Positions 8,088-18,369 of a stretch of DNA of 64,000 nucleotides are shown in pieces. Source of the stretch: Rhodocyclaceae bacterium (lineage in GTDB: Bacteria; Pseudomonadota; Gammaproteobacteria; Burkholderiales; Rhodocyclaceae). Position numbers and translations under genes: made by a program. The DNA is taken from assembly GCA_016704145.1 (NCBI GenBank), contig JADJAS010000003.1:121967-185966 (forward strand). Direction: 5' to 3'. Under the pieces are notes generated by a model, which was given only the letters and a program-made list of their open reading frames with translations, made no database searches and was not told the origin of the DNA. Every line of letters begins with the position of its first letter. Position 1 is the stretch's first letter.

Positions 8088-8830
8088 GCCGAGGCTTCCC
8101 GCATGAGGCGCTTCATCTCAGCCACCGCTTCGCGCATGCCGACCAGCACGGCTCGGCTGACGATGGCGTGGCCGATGTGCAGTTCCCGTACTCCGGGCAA
8201 GGCGGCGACCGGCTGAACGTTGTAGTAGTTGAGCGCATGGCCGGCGTTGAAGCGCATGCCGTGCGCTCGTATCGCTTCGCCGGCGGCGCGGATCTTGGCC
8301 AGTTCGGCCAGCACCGCGGGGCTTTCGGCATCGCGGCCGGACTCGAAGAAGGCATGGGCGTAGGGACCGGTATGGATTTCGCAGACGCGCACGCCGATGC
8401 GCGCCGCCGCCTCCACCTGCGGCAGCTCGGCGTCGATGAAAACGCTGCTCATGATTCCGGCATCGGCAAGCCTCGCCACCGCCACGGTCAGCTTCGCTGC
8501 CTGGCCGGCGACGTCGAGGCCGCCCTCGGTGGTGATTTCGTGCCGCCCTTCCGGCACCAGCATGGCCATCTGTGGTCCGACTTCGCGGGCGATGGCGACC
8601 ATCTCGTCGGTCGCCGCCATTTCCAGGTTCAGCTTGATGTGCGTCATCCCGGCCAGTCGACGCACGTCGTGATCCTGGATGTGTCGCCGGTCCTCGCGCA
8701 GATGGATCGTGATGCCATCGGCGCCGCCCAGGTGAGCCTCGACGGCCGCCCAGACGGGGTCCGGTTCGTGGGTACGACGCGCCTGGCGGATCGTCGCCAC
8801 ATGGTCGATGTTCACGCCCAACTCGATCAT
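8084..8830 (-). CDS. pdxJ: Pyridoxine 5'-phosphate synthase
   Basis: PdxJ (248 residues) condenses 1-deoxyxylulose 5-phosphate with 3-amino-2-oxopropyl phosphate to give pyridoxine phosphate. The N-terminus ELGVNIDHVATIRQAR and the GADGITIHLREDRRHI motif are diagnostic, as is the FNAGHALNYYN phosphate-binding region. The start overlaps the recO stop by 4 nt; recO-pdxJ-acpS is the usual proteobacterial order. Confidence 0.97.
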   Translation of the reverse strand: MIELGVNIDHVATIRQARRTHEPDPVWAAVEAHLGGADGITIHLREDRRHIQDHDVRRLAGMTHIKLNLEMAATDEMVAIAREVGPQMAMLVPEGRHEITTEGGLDVAGQAAKLTVAVARLADAGIMSSVFIDAELPQVEAAARIGVRVCEIHTGPYAHAFFESGRDAESPAVLAELAKIRAAGEAIRAHGMRFNAGHALNYYNVQPVAALPGVRELHIGHAIVSRAVLVGMREAVAEMKRLMREASA

Positions 8831-9558
8831 AGTTCTTGCAACTCCATGAAGACCCGACGCGATTGCAGTGGCTGGCCGCCCAGATAGTGGGCGATCAGTT
8901 GCCGCATCAGTAGTTTGCTCTCGGCGAGCGTGCGTGGGTCGCCGTAATCGTCCGCGGCCAGATCGAGCAGCGTCTTCCCCGCGAAAGTCAGGCTCGGCGA
9001 CACGCCGTCCGCTTCCCGAGCCTGCACCACGCCGCGTTCAGGTTGATACGCATACACGCCGTCCGCCCGCACCGGTGCGCCGCTGCCCGCAATTCGATCC
9101 AGCGCCAGCCCGTAGCCCAGTTCGCGCAGTAGGCTCTTCTCGAAGCGACGCAATTCCGCCGGCTCGGTCGCGCCGTGCGCCAGGGCCGCCAGCGCGCCGG
9201 CATATCCATCGAACAGCGCGGGATGGGCGTCTTCGCGGGGGAGCAGTTTCAGCAGCAACTCGTTGAGATAATAGCCGAGCAACAGGCCCTTGCCCATCAG
9301 TAACGGCAGGCCGCCCAGCCATTCCGCCCTGGCCATGGTCTTGACCTCGCCGCCGCCGAACCAGGCGAGTTCGAGCGGCTGGAAGCCAAGCAGCACGGTG
9401 CGCAGCGCCGAGCGCGGCCGCCGCGCGCCGCGGGCCAGGATCGCCACTCGGCCATGATCGCGGGCGAACACTTCCAGCACCAGGCTGGTTTCACTAAAGG
9501 GGCGCGCGTGGAGCAGAAACGCCGTCGCGCCATCGATGCGCTGGCGCTGCGCGCTCAT
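8827..9558 (-). CDS. recO: DNA repair protein RecO
   Basis: RecO (243 residues) works with RecR to load RecA on SSB-coated DNA. The N-terminal OB fold is visible (FLLHARPFSETSLVLEVFARDHG), followed by the helical domain (LLLGYYLNELLLKLLPRED). The zinc-binding cysteines of some RecO proteins are absent. The ATG at 9558 overlaps the era stop. A copy of the 24-bp element lies in the C-terminal half and encodes DGVSPSLTFAGK. Confidence 0.94.
   Translation of the reverse strand: MSAQRQRIDGATAFLLHARPFSETSLVLEVFARDHGRVAILARGARRPRSALRTVLLGFQPLELAWFGGGEVKTMARAEWLGGLPLLMGKGLLLGYYLNELLLKLLPREDAHPALFDGYAGALAALAHGATEPAELRRFEKSLLRELGYGLALDRIAGSGAPVRADGVYAYQPERGVVQAREADGVSPSLTFAGKTLLDLAADDYGDPRTLAESKLLMRQLIAHYLGGQPLQSRRVFMELQEL
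8984..9007 (+). repeat. Copy 3 of the 24-bp dispersed element
   Basis: Matches 20 of 24 consensus positions, inside recO. Confidence 0.75.
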
Positions 9559-10448
9559 TCGTAGCCGAGGCTCTTCAATGCCCGCTCGTCGTCGGACCAG
9601 CCGCTCTTCACCTTGACCCAGGTTTCGAGCCAGACCTTGCCGCCAAACAATCGTTCCATATCCTTGCGCGCATCGGTCGAGACCCGCTTCAGGCGTTCCC
9701 CAGCCTTGCCGATGACGATACCCTTGTGCGCCGGCTTGTTCACCACCACCGCCGCGTGGATGCGGCGCAGCGCGCCTTCCTGCTCGAACTTTTCGATCTC
9801 GACGGCGATTCCGTAGGGCAATTCCTGCCCCAGATTGCGGAACAGCTTTTCCCGCAACAGTTCGGCGGCAAGAAAGCGCTCCGAACGATCGGTGATGTCG
9901 TCGGCCTCGAAGGCTGGCGGCGCGAATGGCAGGTGACGCGAGGCCGCCTTCAGCAACTCGTCGATGTTCTCGCCGCGCTCGGCGCTGACCGGCACGATAT
10001 CGGCAAAGGCAAACTCGCGGCTCGCCTTCTCCAGAAAAGGCAGCACCTCGGCACGGTCGGCGAGGCGATCGACCTTGTTCACCACCAGCACCACCGGGCG
10101 GTCCTTCGGCAGCATGCCGACGATGTCGCATTCACCGGCGCCCCACCGCCCGGCCTCGACCAGGAACAGCACGACGTCGACCTCGGCCAGGGCCTGGCTG
10201 ACGCCACGATTCATCAAACGATTGAGCGCGTTGCGATGCTGGCGCTGGAAACCCGGCGTATCCACGAAAATGTACTGGCAATGCTCGGTGGTAAGGATGC
10301 CGTGGATGCGATGCCGGGTCGTCTGCGCTTTCTTGGATGTGATACTGACCTTGGCGCCGACGAGGCGGTTGGTCAGTGTCGACTTGCCGACGTTCGGGCG
10401 TCCAACCACCGCCAGGTAACCGCTGCGGAATTGTTCCGAAGACATCAT
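9555..10448 (-). CDS. era: GTPase Era
   Basis: Era (297 residues) binds the 3' end of 16S rRNA and takes part in 30S maturation. G motifs are complete: GRPNVGKST (G1), the switch region with QTTRHR, DTPGF (G3), NKVD (G4) and SAERG (G5). A C-terminal KH domain is present, with HKGIVIGKAGERLK. The start ATGATG overlaps the rnc stop, giving tight coupling of RNase III and Era, as in most proteobacteria. Confidence 0.97.
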   Translation of the reverse strand: MMSSEQFRSGYLAVVGRPNVGKSTLTNRLVGAKVSITSKKAQTTRHRIHGILTTEHCQYIFVDTPGFQRQHRNALNRLMNRGVSQALAEVDVVLFLVEAGRWGAGECDIVGMLPKDRPVVLVVNKVDRLADRAEVLPFLEKASREFAFADIVPVSAERGENIDELLKAASRHLPFAPPAFEADDITDRSERFLAAELLREKLFRNLGQELPYGIAVEIEKFEQEGALRRIHAAVVVNKPAHKGIVIGKAGERLKRVSTDARKDMERLFGGKVWLETWVKVKSGWSDDERALKSLGYE

Positions 10449-11116
10449 GCCGTCGCCATCGCCTGGATGGCGCCCCGCGCGGCTGCCTGTTCCGCGTTGC
10501 GTCGGCTGCTGCCGGAACCCGATGACTTGATGCCCAGGCTGGGAATCGAGCATTCGACGTCGAACTCCTGCGCGTGCGCCTCGCCGCGCGTGCCGACCAG
10601 CACATACTGGGGCAAGGGCAGCTTGCGGGCCTGCAAGCGCTCCTGGAGCTCGGTCTTGGCATCCTTCGCCGAAGCGCGGGGGTCGACTTGGATGAGCAGC
10701 GGTTGGTAGAGGTTTTCGACCACGCGCCTGGCGTTGGCGAAGCCCCCATCCAGATAAACAGCACCGATCACCGCCTCCAGTCCGTCGGCCAGAATGGAGG
10801 GGCGACGAAAGCCGCCGCTTTTCAGCTCGCCTTCGCCCAGCCGAAGCAGATCGCCAAGTTGCAGCGCCTGGGCAAGATCGGCCAGCGTGTCCTGCTTGAC
10901 CAGACTGGCGCGCTGACGGGACAGATCGCCCTCGCGCAGATGAGCGAAGCGCTCGAAGAGCAGCGTGGCCACGATGCAATTCAGCACTGAATCGCCCAGG
11001 AACTCCAGGCGCTCGTTGTGTGGCGAGCCGTGACTCCGGTGGGTAAGCGCCTGGCCAAGCAATTCCGGGCGGGCGAAGCGGTGGCCCAGCGTCCGTTCCA
11101 GCGCCGCGGCGGACAT
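10445..11116 (-). CDS. rnc: Ribonuclease III
   Basis: RNase III (223 residues) cuts double-stranded RNA, including the rRNA precursor. The signature NERLEFLGDSVL holds the metal-binding Glu and Asp residues, and the C-terminal double-stranded RNA binding domain begins near DAKTELQERLQ. A GTG one codon upstream (11119) is an alternative start overlapping the preceding stop. Confidence 0.96.
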   Translation of the reverse strand: MSAAALERTLGHRFARPELLGQALTHRSHGSPHNERLEFLGDSVLNCIVATLLFERFAHLREGDLSRQRASLVKQDTLADLAQALQLGDLLRLGEGELKSGGFRRPSILADGLEAVIGAVYLDGGFANARRVVENLYQPLLIQVDPRASAKDAKTELQERLQARKLPLPQYVLVGTRGEAHAQEFDVECSIPSLGIKSSGSGSSRRNAEQAAARGAIQAMATA

Positions 11117-11487
11117 CACCGGTTCGAGGTACCCTCGAAATCGATCAGCAGGCTCACCGGACCGAACAGCGGAATCTGTCGGGAATACGCGAACGACAGA
11201 ACCAGCTCGTTGCCTTCCTTGGTGACGTCGATGTCGGTACCCCTGATGACATCGTCGATCTGGTCGATATTGGCCCGCCGGTCGAAGGCCCGGCGAATTT
11301 CGGCGACCGACGCCGACCTCATGCTCGCATCGCCGGCGATCGCCTTGATACCTGCCATGATCTTGCCATAGTCGATCACATGCGGAGCAACCTTCATGCC
11401 GACGACGGCAACCAGCACGATGAGCAGTCCGGCGAAGATCAGTCCGGTGAGAGTCATGCCGCGCTGCGCACTTCTGTTGACGTTCAT
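11116..11487 (-). CDS. DUF4845 membrane protein
   Basis: A 123-residue protein with one N-terminal membrane segment (GMTLTGLIFAGLLIVLVAV, about residues 10-28) resembling a type IV pilin-like or signal anchor segment, then a small soluble domain. DUF4845 proteins are regularly found between lepB and rnc in betaproteobacteria; the function is unknown. The start at 11487 is preceded by GAGGGCGGA, 10 nt after the lepB stop. Confidence 0.85.
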   Translation of the reverse strand: MNVNRSAQRGMTLTGLIFAGLLIVLVAVVGMKVAPHVIDYGKIMAGIKAIAGDASMRSASVAEIRRAFDRRANIDQIDDVIRGTDIDVTKEGNELVLSFAYSRQIPLFGPVSLLIDFEGTSNR

Positions 11488-11497
11488 GTTCCGCCCT

Positions 11498-12285
11498 CTA
11501 CTTGAACGAACCAATACGCTTCCAGTCACTGAAGTTCAACCATATGAAAAATGCCTTGCCGACCAGATTTCCGTCCGGTACGAAACCCCAGACTCGGCTA
11601 TCCTGGGAATTGTCCCGATTATCGCCCATCATGAAGTAATGGCCGGGCGGAACCACGCAGGAGAAACCTTCGGCATTGTAGTGGCAATTGTCTCGATGCG
11701 GAAATTGCATCACGTGGGCGACATAGGGAGGCGCTTCGTCTTCGATCAGGGCTTCATGCCGCACGGCGCCGAGGGTTTCGACAAAGCGCGGCGTATAGAA
11801 CAGCCGCTCCTTGTCCAGGTAATCGTCGCCACGATGGATGGGCAATGCCTCGCCATTCACCGTCAGGCGCTTGTTCCGATACTCCACCTTGTCGCCTGGC
11901 AGACCGACGACGCGCTTGATGTAGTCGAGCGAGGGATCCACCGGATAGCGGAACACGACGACATCGCCGTGTTGCGGCGAGTTGAGTTCCAATACCTTCT
12001 TGTTGATCACCGGCAAACGAATGCCATACGTGTACTTGTTGACCAGGATGAAATCACCCACCAGCAACGTTGGAATCATTGAACCGGAAGGAATCTTGAA
12101 CGGCTCGACGAGGAACGAGCGCAGGAAAAAAACGATCAGGATCACCGGAAAGAAACTGGCGCCATATTCCACCCACCACGGGTCCTTGGCATCGGTTGCT
12201 CGCTTTTTGCGAAAAACATAGCGGTCCGCCAACCAGAGCGCGCCGCTGGCGAGCGTGAGCAGAAACAGGATCAGGGCGAAGTTCA

Positions 12286-12286
<1 letters not shown>
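11498..12286 (-). CDS. lepB: Signal peptidase I
   Basis: LepB (262 residues) removes signal peptides from exported proteins at the periplasmic face of the inner membrane. Two N-terminal membrane segments are seen (about 2-21 and 44-62). The catalytic Ser is in IPSGSMIPTL and the general-base Lys in DYIKRVVGLPGD; the GDNRDNSQDSR box is also present. The start overlaps the lepA stop by 3 nt. Confidence 0.97.
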
Positions 12287-14073
<1,787 letters not shown>

Positions 14074-14199
14074 GGCAACGGCGCCATACGTTCAGCGCCT
14101 CGGGAGGTTTGAGAAGACGCAAATTTTATCGGAACCATCCCGAGTATTCACACAGTTTCGGTATATCGCCAAAAAGATGACAAAAAGCCACGGCCGAGC

Positions 14200-14223
14200 A
14201 AAGTCAGCCGTGGTGGCGCGCCG
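14200..14223 (+). repeat. Copy 4 of the 24-bp dispersed element
   Basis: Matches 22 of 24 positions. It lies in the gap between degQ and lepA, directly after the degQ stop codon. Confidence 0.85.
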
Positions 14224-14224
14224 C

Positions 14225-15643
14225 CTACTTGTCGCCAACGCCCTTGATGGTGATGAAGGTCTGGGAGTCACCGCGCCGCACGAGCAGCGTGATGGTCGAG
14301 GTCTTGTCGAACTTCGACAGCAGGGCATTGAACTGCTCGACCGAGCGGATGTCGATTTGCGCCCCCTTGCTGACCAAGGCCAGGATGAGGTCGCCGGGTC
14401 GCAGGTCGGTGCGGGCACCGCCGTTGCGGACGTCCTCGACGATCAGGCCATGGTCGATGCCCAACTGCCGGCGCTGTTCCGCCGATGGTTCGCTCAACAA
14501 CAGGCCGAGTTTGTTCGGCGTGCCTTTCTCGATGCCGCCTCCACCCCTGCGCGGTCGGGAATCCGCTTTCTCGTCGGGCATCTCCGCCACCGTGACCGTG
14601 ATATCGCGCGCGGCACCCTTGCGCCAGACCTGAACCAGGGCCTTCGCCCCCGGAGCGGTCGAGCCGACGATGCGCGGCAGATCGCTGGACTGGGCAACCG
14701 CCTTGCCGTCGAACTTGAGAATGACATCGCCCGCCTCGATGCCGGCCTTGTCGGCCGGCGCGCCTTTTTCGACCGAGGCCACCAGCGCGCCCTGGGGCTT
14801 GGGCAGGCCGAAGGTGTCGGCCAGTTCCTTGGTGACTTCCTGGATCGCCACGCCGATCCGCCCGCGATTGACCTTGCCACCGGAGCGCAGTTGCGCCTGC
14901 ACCTGCATGGCGACATCGATGGGAATGGCGAACGACACGCCCATGTAGCCGCCGGAACGAGAATAAATTTGCGAGTTGATGCCAACCACCTCGCCTCGCA
15001 TGTTGAACAGCGGCCCGCCCGAATTGCCTGGATTGATGGCGACGTCGGTCTGGATGAAAGGAACAAAATTCTCCTGCGGCAAAGAACGCCCCTTGGCGCT
15101 GACGATTCCCGCCGTGACCGAGCTGTCGAAGCCGAACGGCGAGCCGATGGCCACCACCCATTCGCCCACCCTGAGCCGCTCCGGATCACCCAGTTTGACC
15201 ACCGGCAAACCGCTGGACTCGATCTTGAGCAACGCAACATCGGTGCGACGGTCGCTGCCGATCACCTTGGCCTTGAACTCGCGTTTGTCGGTCAGCTTGA
15301 CCAGCACTTCGTCGGCATCGTCGACGACGTGGGCGTTGGTCAGGACATAACCATCGGCGCTGATGATGAAGCCGGAACCGAGCGACTGGTTGCGGAATTC
15401 CCTAGGCATGCCCGGCATCTGGCGGGGAATGAATCGGCGAAAGAACTCGTAGGCCGGATCATCCTCGTCGAACTGAAAACCCGGATGACGGTTGCCCTTG
15501 ATGACCTGGGTCGTGCTGACATTGACGACCGCCGGCCCCTGCCGCTCTGCCAATTCGGTGAAGTCGGGCAACTCCCGAACCTGGGCATGCCCGGCGACCG
15601 AGAACATCATCACGAAAAAATAAAGTAAGACACGCATATTCAT
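14225..15643 (-). CDS. DegQ/MucD-type periplasmic serine endoprotease
   Basis: A 472-residue HtrA-family protease that degrades or refolds misfolded envelope proteins. A signal peptide ends near AGHAQ (residue 21). The trypsin-like domain has His in LTNAHVVDD, Asp in RRTDVALLK and Ser in NPGNSGGPLFN, followed by two PDZ domains (about 270-360 and 385-470). It overlaps the rseC stop by 4 nt. In this operon the protein corresponds to MucD, the sigma-E dependent quality-control protease. Confidence 0.94.
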   Translation of the reverse strand: MNMRVLLYFFVMMFSVAGHAQVRELPDFTELAERQGPAVVNVSTTQVIKGNRHPGFQFDEDDPAYEFFRRFIPRQMPGMPREFRNQSLGSGFIISADGYVLTNAHVVDDADEVLVKLTDKREFKAKVIGSDRRTDVALLKIESSGLPVVKLGDPERLRVGEWVVAIGSPFGFDSSVTAGIVSAKGRSLPQENFVPFIQTDVAINPGNSGGPLFNMRGEVVGINSQIYSRSGGYMGVSFAIPIDVAMQVQAQLRSGGKVNRGRIGVAIQEVTKELADTFGLPKPQGALVASVEKGAPADKAGIEAGDVILKFDGKAVAQSSDLPRIVGSTAPGAKALVQVWRKGAARDITVTVAEMPDEKADSRPRRGGGGIEKGTPNKLGLLLSEPSAEQRRQLGIDHGLIVEDVRNGGARTDLRPGDLILALVSKGAQIDIRSVEQFNALLSKFDKTSTITLLVRRGDSQTFITIKGVGDK

Positions 15644-16074
15644 ACCGGTGCATTCCTGTGCAGTTGAACAACGACATCTTTGATTCGCATGGAAACCAAC
15701 GGTTCCCTTGCCTGGCCGGCGCTGCGATCGACGAAACGCAGCGCCACCAGGGACAACAACAGACCCGCGACCGTGCCCGCCACGGCGCCGGCATCACCCG
15801 CCAAAGTCAGCCCCGACGCAGCGCCGAGCAGCATCAGCATCAACGGCAGGCCATAAGACCACAGTGTCGCCCGCAGCACGGCGCCCTCGGGCACGCTGAC
15901 GATGACCCGCTGGCCGACGCGCGCACCGACGGTGTTGCGTACACGTTGCGGCGGACGCTTGGCGCGTCCGCCGCAACCGCCTTGGGCGCAGCTTGAACAG
16001 CCGCTGGCGACATTGACGTCCAGCCAGGCATGATCGCCATCCAGACGCATCACGACCGCTTCGTGCTCGGTCAT
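15640..16074 (-). CDS. rseC: SoxR-reducing system protein RseC/MucC
   Basis: A 144-residue membrane protein with a cysteine-rich N-terminal domain (ASGCSSCAQGGCGG, about residues 24-37) and two membrane segments (about 72-90 and 93-112). RseC is part of the rpoE operon and has been linked to reduction of SoxR and to sigma-E control. A diverged copy of the 24-bp element encodes the loop between the two membrane segments. Confidence 0.9.
   Translation of the reverse strand: MTEHEAVVMRLDGDHAWLDVNVASGCSSCAQGGCGGRAKRPPQRVRNTVGARVGQRVIVSVPEGAVLRATLWSYGLPLMLMLLGAASGLTLAGDAGAVAGTVAGLLLSLVALRFVDRSAGQAREPLVSMRIKDVVVQLHRNAPV
15803..15826 (+). repeat. Copy 5 of the 24-bp dispersed element (diverged)
   Basis: Matches 18 of 24 positions; the AAAGTCAGCC core is intact. 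It lies inside rseC. Confidence 0.55.
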
Positions 16075-16081
16075 GGCCGCA

Positions 16082-17074
16082 TCATCTCCGTTTCATTTCG
16101 ACGCCTTCGGCAAAGCGTCGCAGTGCCGAAGGCGGCACATCGCCCATGACGATCACCACATGGTCGGCGATCCGTCGCCGATAGCCATTGACGGCGCCCA
16201 TGGCAAACGCGCGCGGCTCTTCGCCGCCGCGATCAGCACCGGGCTCGATAAACACCGAAATCGAGGCCAGACCATCCGAATAAATCAGTTGCAAGCCTTC
16301 CGGCGCATCGGCGCGCAACTGCCGCCTGGTCCCCGAAACACGGCGAAAACCTGGCAACGGCACCTTGAGCAGCCACTGGCCATCGTCGCCCTTGACATCG
16401 CTGGATCGCATCTGCTGCACGCGCCAATTCCCGCCTCTCGCCTCGAATCGGGCCTTGATGGCCTCGATATCCAGCGCCGCGCCATAGCGAAGCTCGGTGA
16501 AGGCAAAACTTTCCAGAACCTGGCCATGTTCGTCCAGCAGGCTGGCTTTCAACAGCAGTCCCGTCTGAGGATCGATCCAGAACTGATGCCCGTAGCGAAA
16601 CTCGTCGCGTGGATCGATCTGGATCGACTGGCTTTCGACACCGGCGACCCGCGCCATCGCGCCCTTGCGAACATCGTAATACTCGGTCAGGCCGGCCAGG
16701 GCACCCGGCCGCAGTGTCGGGAACAGCGGCCGGGCGTTGCGCTGTTCGACGATGAGCATCCTGCTGTCGGGCAGGAAGCAGCGAACCTCGTCGTTGCGAC
16801 GCATGACTTCGCGCGGACTGCCGTCGAGCACTTCCAGGCGTTCGAACTCGTTGCCGCCATCAATCAGATGAGTGATCCGCGACGTCTCGCTGCGCGACCC
16901 GCTCTGATAGACGAAAACCCCCGAATACGTCACCTTGTGCGCCGCCGTGGCCACTTTCTGAAGCAGTTGCAGCGCCTCGCCGGCGCCGGACTGGTGTTGC
17001 TGGGCCTGAGCCTGGGTGCCTTGGACGATCCAGGCAAGGCAGCCCAGCCAGACGAGGCGCGACGCGTACTTCAT
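16082..17074 (-). CDS. rseB: Sigma-E factor regulatory protein RseB/MucB
   Basis: RseB (330 residues) is a periplasmic protein that binds the anti-sigma factor RseA and senses mislocalised lipids or lipopolysaccharide. A signal peptide ends near AQAQ (about residue 25). The lipid-binding domain starts at KVTYSGVFVYQSG, and the C-terminal RseA-contacting domain ends at RRFAEGVEMKRR. The ATG at 17074 overlaps the rseA stop by 4 nt. Confidence 0.94.
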   Translation of the reverse strand: MKYASRLVWLGCLAWIVQGTQAQAQQHQSGAGEALQLLQKVATAAHKVTYSGVFVYQSGSRSETSRITHLIDGGNEFERLEVLDGSPREVMRRNDEVRCFLPDSRMLIVEQRNARPLFPTLRPGALAGLTEYYDVRKGAMARVAGVESQSIQIDPRDEFRYGHQFWIDPQTGLLLKASLLDEHGQVLESFAFTELRYGAALDIEAIKARFEARGGNWRVQQMRSSDVKGDDGQWLLKVPLPGFRRVSGTRRQLRADAPEGLQLIYSDGLASISVFIEPGADRGGEEPRAFAMGAVNGYRRRIADHVVIVMGDVPPSALRRFAEGVEMKRR

Positions 17075-17577
17075 TGCCCGTTGATGAACGCCGATACCGT
17101 GCGGATATGCTGGGCGCCACCCTGCATGTGCAACCCCGGTGCGTTGGCCTGATGAGCCAGCAGGTATTCCTGATATTCGCCGAGCCCTTGCCTCGGCACC
17201 GCAACCGCGCTGGCGGGCGGTCTTTCCAGACGGACGATCTGCGAACGATCCGGCGAGGAAGCCTGCTGGGCAAGCGCCAGCCAGCCTACCACGGCCACAC
17301 CGGCCATCGATGCGGCCAGGGCGAGCGCCGATCCCAGCCACCGCCGGCGCACCGGCGGTCTTGGCGCCAGCACCACCGGCTCGTCGGCGAGGGATTGCAT
17401 CACCCTCGCCGTCATGTCGAGCGCCGCCGGTTCCTCGCGCCGCAGCGCGGCGCCGATCGAGTGGTAGTCGGCCCAGCGCCGGCGCAAATCGCTGTCGGCC
17501 TTGATGTCCGCCCACAGCCTGGGGACCTCGTGCGCCTCCAGTTCCCCGTCGAGCAATGCTGAAAGCTCCTTGGTCAT
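17071..17577 (-). CDS. rseA: Anti-sigma-E factor RseA/MucA
   Basis: RseA (168 residues) holds sigma-E inactive at the inner membrane. The N-terminal cytoplasmic domain has the typical ELSALLDGELEAHEV start and DLRRRWADYHSIGAALR; one membrane segment follows (about residues 83-103), then a periplasmic domain. It lies 1 nt after the rpoE stop, so the two are translated together. Confidence 0.93.
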   Translation of the reverse strand: MTKELSALLDGELEAHEVPRLWADIKADSDLRRRWADYHSIGAALRREEPAALDMTARVMQSLADEPVVLAPRPPVRRRWLGSALALAASMAGVAVVGWLALAQQASSPDRSQIVRLERPPASAVAVPRQGLGEYQEYLLAHQANAPGLHMQGGAQHIRTVSAFINGQ

Positions 17578-17578
17578 T

Positions 17579-18178
17579 TCACCATCTCCTGTCCGGACCC
17601 GAATCCAGCAGAGGCCGCAACTTCACCGCGATCGACTCCCGCGCGCGGAAGATTCTCGATCGCACCGTGCCGATCGGACAATCCATCGCCTGCGCGATGT
17701 CTTCGTAAGACAAACCATCGATTTCCCGGAGGGTAATCGCGGTCCGCAGTTCCTCCGGCAACGCCGCCATCGCGGCGTTGACCGTGTCGCCAATCTGTTT
17801 GGTCATCAGCAGTCGCTCGGGCGTGTCGACATCGCGCAACAGATCGCTTTCGCCGAAGGCCTCCGCATCCTCGTTGTCAAACTCCGTGGTGGTTGGCGCC
17901 CTGCGGCCATTGGCAACCAGCCAGTTTTTCGCCGTATTGACGCCAATCCGGTACAGCCAAGTGTAAAACGCACTCTCGCCGCGAAACGACGGCAACGCAC
18001 GGTAAGCCTTGATGAAAGCTTCCTGCGCGACGTCTTCGGCCTCGGCGGAATCGCGGACCAGTCGCGATATCAGCCGCAACAGTTTGCGCTGATACTTCGC
18101 CACCAGCAGTCCATAGGCCTGCTTGTCGCCGGCCTGGACACGCTCTACCAGTACCTGATCCGCTTCACGGTCTCCCAT
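17579..18178 (-). CDS. rpoE: RNA polymerase sigma factor RpoE
   Basis: An extracytoplasmic-function sigma factor of 199 residues for envelope stress. Region 2 is seen in RDSAEAEDVAQEAFIKAYRALPSF (read in two parts around the DVAQEAF box) and region 4 in LSYEDIAQAMDCPIGTVRSR. It heads the operon rseA-rseB-rseC-degQ and the genes beyond. The 191-bp gap to the divergent nadB must hold its promoter, but I could not place a convincing sigma-E consensus there. Confidence 0.96.
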   Translation of the reverse strand: MGDREADQVLVERVQAGDKQAYGLLVAKYQRKLLRLISRLVRDSAEAEDVAQEAFIKAYRALPSFRGESAFYTWLYRIGVNTAKNWLVANGRRAPTTTEFDNEDAEAFGESDLLRDVDTPERLLMTKQIGDTVNAAMAALPEELRTAITLREIDGLSYEDIAQAMDCPIGTVRSRIFRARESIAVKLRPLLDSGPDRRW

Positions 18179-18369
18179 TGACGCTTGGCTTCCTGTATTG
18201 CCGGATCAACTTTCCGGAATCGATTCCCATCCCGTCGAAAGTATATCCCAGCATACCCGACCCATTCCGTCGGAGATCCGCGGCTCGAGACTGTTTCGCC
18301 AGCACTAATGACCAGTCTGGCCCGCGTTAGTTCCAGCCAAATTGCCGGTGATGATATATTCGACCGATC

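Noticed and set aside
18179..18369. Sigma-E promoter for rpoE autoregulation
   Set aside because: A GGAAAGTT-like box exists on the minus strand, but no TCTGA-like -10 lies at the right distance.
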